Below the pieces are notes generated by a model that did not search any database, was not told where the DNA came from, and saw only the letters and a list, made by a program, of their open reading frames with translations. Shown here in pieces: positions 32,345-35,690 of a stretch of DNA of 35,690 bases; the first letter of the stretch is position 1, and the number at the start of each line of letters is the position of its first letter. The DNA lies in contig JACCTL010000002.1 in the NCBI GenBank assembly GCA_013812395.1, positions 1-35,690 of the forward strand, written 5' to 3'. Both the position numbers and the translations under genes were made by a program. Source of the stretch: Euzebyaceae bacterium. Its GTDB lineage: Bacteria > Actinomycetota > Nitriliruptoria > Euzebyales > Egibacteraceae.

Positions 32345-33241
32345 TCATGCCCGCAGCTTGGGGTCGATCGCCTCACGCAACGCGTCGCCGAGCAAGTTGA
32401 AGGCCAGCACGCTGAACACCACGGCGAAGCCGGGGAAGAAGACCAGATGCGCCGAGTTCTGCAGTCGTGAGGCGTTCTCGGCCAGAAACTTGCCCCACTC
32501 CGGCAGCCCCGGGTCGTTGGGTCCCAGACCCAGGAAGCTCAAGCCGGCAACGTCGATGATGGCCGTCGCCATCGCCAGGGTGGCCTGCACGATCACCGGC
32601 GCGATCGAGTTGGGCAGGATGTGCACGGTCAGCAGCCGCAGCCCGGGAGTGCCGACCGAGCGGGCCGCCAGCACGTAGTCGGCCTCGCGCTGGGCCAGGA
32701 TGGATCCGCGCAGCAGCCGCGCGAAGATCGGCACGGTGGTAATGCCGATCGCGAACATGATCTGGAACAAACCCCTGCCCAGCAACGTCACCAGTCCGAT
32801 GGCCAGCAAGAAGCCAGGGATGGACAACATCAGGTCCATGAACCGCATGATGACGCCGTCGACCCGCCCGCCGAAGTAGCCCGAGATGGCGCCGAGGACC
32901 ATCCCCAGCGACAGCCCGATCGCCACGGAGACGACGCCAACGAGCAGTGACAGGCGCGCTCCGTAGATGATCCGCGACAGCACGTCGCGTCCCTGCTCGT
33001 CCAGGCCGAAGGGGTACTCGGCGCTGGGCCCCGGCGGGACTGCGGCCAGTGACCCAACGCTCTCCTGCGGGCCGTAGGGCGCGATCACCGGGGCGAAGAC
33101 CGCGCAGATGACGAAGAACAACAACAGCCCCGCGCCGACCCATGCGGCGGGGTTGCGCCGGACCCGCCGCCAGGCGTCCGACCACAGCCCGGAGGGCTGC
33201 TCGACGGCCAGTTGGCTGGCTTCGGCCTCGGCGATGCTCAC
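32345..33241 (-). CDS. peptide-type ABC transporter permease (OppC/DppC)
   Basis: 298 aa from GTG 33241, with GAGGAG (33249-33254 on the plus strand) seven bases upstream. A cytoplasmic N-terminus precedes a first helix (AAWVGAGLLLFFVICAVFAP), then FGLDEQGRDVLSRIIYGAR, the OppC signature. Five more helices surround the ATPase-contact EAA loop (YVLAARSVGTPGLRLLTVH). It ends DALREAIDPKLRA as usual. The longer upstream frame is a shadow of the preceding permease gene. Confidence 0.95.
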   Translation of the reverse strand: MSIAEAEASQLAVEQPSGLWSDAWRRVRRNPAAWVGAGLLLFFVICAVFAPVIAPYGPQESVGSLAAVPPGPSAEYPFGLDEQGRDVLSRIIYGARLSLLVGVVSVAIGLSLGMVLGAISGYFGGRVDGVIMRFMDLMLSIPGFLLAIGLVTLLGRGLFQIMFAIGITTVPIFARLLRGSILAQREADYVLAARSVGTPGLRLLTVHILPNSIAPVIVQATLAMATAIIDVAGLSFLGLGPNDPGLPEWGKFLAENASRLQNSAHLVFFPGFAVVFSVLAFNLLGDALREAIDPKLRA

Positions 33242-33272
33242 GGTCTGGCTCCTCGGTGGCCCCCGCAGGCTG

Positions 33273-34277
33273 TCACTGGTAGCGGATCCTCGGGTTGAGG
33301 AACGCGTAGGAGATGTCGACGAGGAGGTTGACCACGACGACCAGGAACGCGAAGAACACGATCCCGCCCTGCAGCACCGCGTAGTCGCGGTTGTTGATGG
33401 CGTTGAGCATCCAGGTGCCGACACCCGGCCAGGCGAAGACGGTTTCGGTGAGGATGGCGCCGGTCAGCAGCAGGCCCGTCTGCAGCCCGATCACCGTCAC
33501 CACCGGCAGCAGCGAGTTCTTGAGGATGTGGCGCCGGTCGATGACGGCGGTGGTCAGGCCCTTGGCGCGGGCGGTGCGCACATAGTCCTCGCTGAGCACG
33601 TCCAGCGTGGCCGCACGGGTGATCCGCGCGATGATGGCCAGGGGGATGGTTCCCAGCGCGATCGCCGGCATCAGCAGGTGCGCGACGACGTCGACGAATG
33701 CCGCCCCGTCACCCGCGATGATCGCGTCGAGCAGATAGAAGTTGGTCGGGTGCTCCAGGGAGCGGGTGATGTCAAGGCGGCCGATGCTCGGCAGCCATCC
33801 CAGTCGCACCGCGAAGATGTACTTCATGATCAGCGCCAGGAAGAACACCGGGAAGCTGATGCCGATCAATGAGGCCACCAGGCTGGTGTTGTCAAGGACA
33901 CCCTGGTAGCGCTTGGCCGCGACGAACCCGAGCGGGATCCCCGCCAGCACGGCGAACAGGATCGCGGCGAACCCGAGTTCCACTGTGGCCGGGAAGCGCT
34001 CCAGTAGTTCCTCCACCACTGGCCGGCGCGACAGGACGCTGCTGCCGAAGTCGCCCTGAATCAGGTTGCCGGCGTAGCGCAGGTACTGCACGAAGATCGG
34101 CTGGTCCAGGCCCAGTTCGCGGTTGATCGCCTCGACGGATTCTTGGGTGGCGCGCTCACCCAGCAGGGCAATGGCGGGCCCACCGGGCAGGGCCCGCACG
34201 TAGGCGAACACCAGGATGGACAAGCCGATCAGGACGGGCACCAACAACAACAGCCGCTTGGCGACATACCTCAGCAA
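33273..34277 (-). CDS. peptide-type ABC transporter permease (OppB/DppB)
   Basis: 334 aa from TTG 34277. An in-frame stop lies two codons upstream and family proteins begin the same way (LRYVAKRLLLLVPVL), so the rare TTG start is well supported, with GGGA six bases before it. Signatures are RALPGGPA, LGLDQPIFVQYLRY, GDFGSSVLSRRPV, the EAA loop (YVRTARAKGLTTAVI) and ETVFAWPGVGTWM. It has six helices. It lies 49 bases after the binding-protein gene. Confidence 0.95.
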   Translation of the reverse strand: MLRYVAKRLLLLVPVLIGLSILVFAYVRALPGGPAIALLGERATQESVEAINRELGLDQPIFVQYLRYAGNLIQGDFGSSVLSRRPVVEELLERFPATVELGFAAILFAVLAGIPLGFVAAKRYQGVLDNTSLVASLIGISFPVFFLALIMKYIFAVRLGWLPSIGRLDITRSLEHPTNFYLLDAIIAGDGAAFVDVVAHLLMPAIALGTIPLAIIARITRAATLDVLSEDYVRTARAKGLTTAVIDRRHILKNSLLPVVTVIGLQTGLLLTGAILTETVFAWPGVGTWMLNAINNRDYAVLQGGIVFFAFLVVVVNLLVDISYAFLNPRIRYQ

Positions 34278-34326
34278 CGCTCATCCCGTCCGTTTGCCAA
34301 CCCAGTACTCGGGAACTACGAGCCGA

Positions 34327-35690
34327 CTACGAACCACCTTCAATCGTCACGAGGGAGAACGGCTCCAGTGACACCGGGCTGGTCTGGTAGCCCTGCACGT
34401 TGGCGGTGAAGGCCAGCGCCGGCTCGGTGTGCACGTAGGGGATGCCCGGCAAGAAGTCCATGATGAGGCGGTTGGCTTCCTCGTACAGCTCGACGCGACG
34501 CTCCTGGCTGGTCTCGACCTCGGCCTCGTCCAGCTTGTCGAAGATCTCCTGGTTCTCAAAGCCCCAGGCCTTCTGCTGCGACTGGAAGAAGGTACCGATG
34601 AAGTTGTCGGGGTCACCGAAGTCACCCGTCCAACCCAGCAGGTACAGCCCGTAGCGACCGTTGTCGACGTTGTCCAGGTAGTCCGGGCTCCAGATGGCCG
34701 ACTTGGTCTGCACGTCGAAGCCGGCCTCGTTCAGGTCGGCAACCATCGCCTCGAAGTTGGCCTGCGGGTCCGGCATGTACGGGCGGGACACGTCGGTCGG
34801 GTAGGCGAAGTCGATCTTGACCGGCAGGTCGTAGCCGGCGTCGGTCAGGATCTGCTTGGACATCTCCGGGTCGTAGGCGTACTCGGCCACGTCGTCGGCG
34901 TAGCCGAAGACCTCCGGCGGCATGAACTCCTTGGCCACGACACCCTGGCCGCCGTAGAAGCCGTCCACGACCTCCTGGCGGTCGATCGCGTGGGCCAGCG
35001 CCTTGCGCACCTCGATGTCCTGCAGCGGCTTGACGGCCTGGTTGATGCCGACGTAGCCGATGTTGAACGCCGGGCGGGTCAGCAGCTGGAACTGGTCGTC
35101 ACCCTCGATGGTCTCGAAGTCCTCCGGCGACACCAGGTCGTAGCCGTTGATCTCGCCGGTCTGCAGAGCCTGCAGCTGGGCGGCGGGGTCGGTGGGCCGG
35201 AAGATCAGGGTGCCGATGTTGCCGGGAGCGTCGCCCCAGTAGTCGGGGTTGCGCTCCATCACCAGCCGGTCGCCGCGGATCCACTCGGAGAACATGAACG
35301 GGCCGGTGCCCGTCGGGTGCTCCGTGCCGTAGGTGCCGCTGGCGTTGAAGATGCCCTCGGCGTTGACCCGGCCCTCGTCGGCGTTGTACTTCTCCAGCGC
35401 CGCCGGGCTGGCCATGGTGAAGTTGGTCAGCGCCATCGCCGGCAGGAACGAGGCAGACGGCTTGGTCAGGTTGATCGTCACCTCGGATTCGGAGGTGGCC
35501 TCACAGGATTTGAACAGCGAGTCCTCGGGAGCGCCGCTGTCGGGATCGGTCTCGGCGAAACCGCCGAACACCGTCTGCCAGTAGTAGGTCGCCGCCGGGT
35601 TCTGGAAGGAGCCCTCGAAGTTGTACCAGCGGTCGAAGTTGAAGCACACCGCCTCGGCGTTGAACGGCTCGCCGTCGTGGAACGTCACGC
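34327..35690 (-). CDS. peptide-type substrate-binding protein, SBP family 5 (5' end cut off)
   Basis: The last 454 or so residues of an exported solute-binding protein; the signal peptide and about the first 80-100 residues lie beyond the right edge. The visible start, TFHDGEPFNAEAVCFNFDR, is a family-5 signature. HPTGTGPFMFSEW, RNPDYWGD, DIEVRKALAHAIDRQ and LLGWTGDFGDPDNF are also typical. It would deliver peptides or a similar ligand to the permeases and ATPases that follow. The ligand cannot be read from the sequence. Confidence 0.95.
   Translation of the reverse strand, partial: VTFHDGEPFNAEAVCFNFDRWYNFEGSFQNPAATYYWQTVFGGFAETDPDSGAPEDSLFKSCEATSESEVTINLTKPSASFLPAMALTNFTMASPAALEKYNADEGRVNAEGIFNASGTYGTEHPTGTGPFMFSEWIRGDRLVMERNPDYWGDAPGNIGTLIFRPTDPAAQLQALQTGEINGYDLVSPEDFETIEGDDQFQLLTRPAFNIGYVGINQAVKPLQDIEVRKALAHAIDRQEVVDGFYGGQGVVAKEFMPPEVFGYADDVAEYAYDPEMSKQILTDAGYDLPVKIDFAYPTDVSRPYMPDPQANFEAMVADLNEAGFDVQTKSAIWSPDYLDNVDNGRYGLYLLGWTGDFGDPDNFIGTFFQSQQKAWGFENQEIFDKLDEAEVETSQERRVELYEEANRLIMDFLPGIPYVHTEPALAFTANVQGYQTSPVSLEPFSLVTIEGGS

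Overview
The window is a high-GC bacterial chromosome segment that looks actinobacterial. It carries a complete dcw (division and cell wall) cluster on the minus strand with no ftsA. It has the actinobacterial downstream order ftsZ-pgeF-yggS-sepF-yggT-divIVA, with a type-2 (eukaryote-like) ileS just beyond. FtsZ, MraZ and DivIVA read like actinobacterial members. MurE carries the DNPR motif of enzymes that add meso-diaminopimelate. My guess at a deep actinobacterial lineage (for example Nitriliruptoria-like) is inference only. I saw no tRNA, rRNA, transposase, integrase, CRISPR array or phage gene, and no stretch over 300 bases lacks a gene.

Layout: 1-109 (minus) is the 5' end of a gene leaving the window. 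238-4037 (plus) holds ileS and a co-translated HExxH-type membrane peptidase candidate. These converge on a long minus-strand block that is read from about 24.2 kb down to 4.1 kb: mraZ, rsmH, ftsL, ftsI, murE, murF, mraY, murD, ftsW, murG, murC, murB, ftsQ, ftsZ, pgeF, yggS, sepF, yggT, divIVA and a small membrane protein. Most junctions are ATGA/GTGA overlaps or gaps of a few bases. The two clear control points are a promoter with MraZ-box-like repeats before mraZ, and a promoter plus a palindromic leader before ftsZ. Together the block makes the UDP-MurNAc-pentapeptide and lipid II precursors, builds the divisome (FtsQ, FtsL, FtsW, FtsI, FtsZ, SepF), and supplies the polar-growth scaffold DivIVA.

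Upstream of mraZ lies an HNH endonuclease gene. Beyond it a second minus-strand block is read from the right edge inward: a peptide-type substrate-binding protein (cut by the window end), two permeases, two ATPases, a TetR regulator, then a separate ABC cassette of one large FtsX-type permease and two different ATPases. One of those ATPases has an AbrB-like C-terminal tail. This cassette is the least ordinary system in the window.

A recurring oddity is short tandem repeats in and between otherwise conserved genes: 33 bp in ileS, 6 bp in divIVA, 15 bp in ftsW, 31 bp across murD/ftsW, 21-27 bp in murD, 27 bp in ftsI, 36 bp at the murE 5' end, and 39 bp carrying the ribosome-binding site of the large permease. 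Most coding repeats have a period divisible by three. The 31-bp repeat at murD/ftsW does not, and it duplicates the ftsW start.
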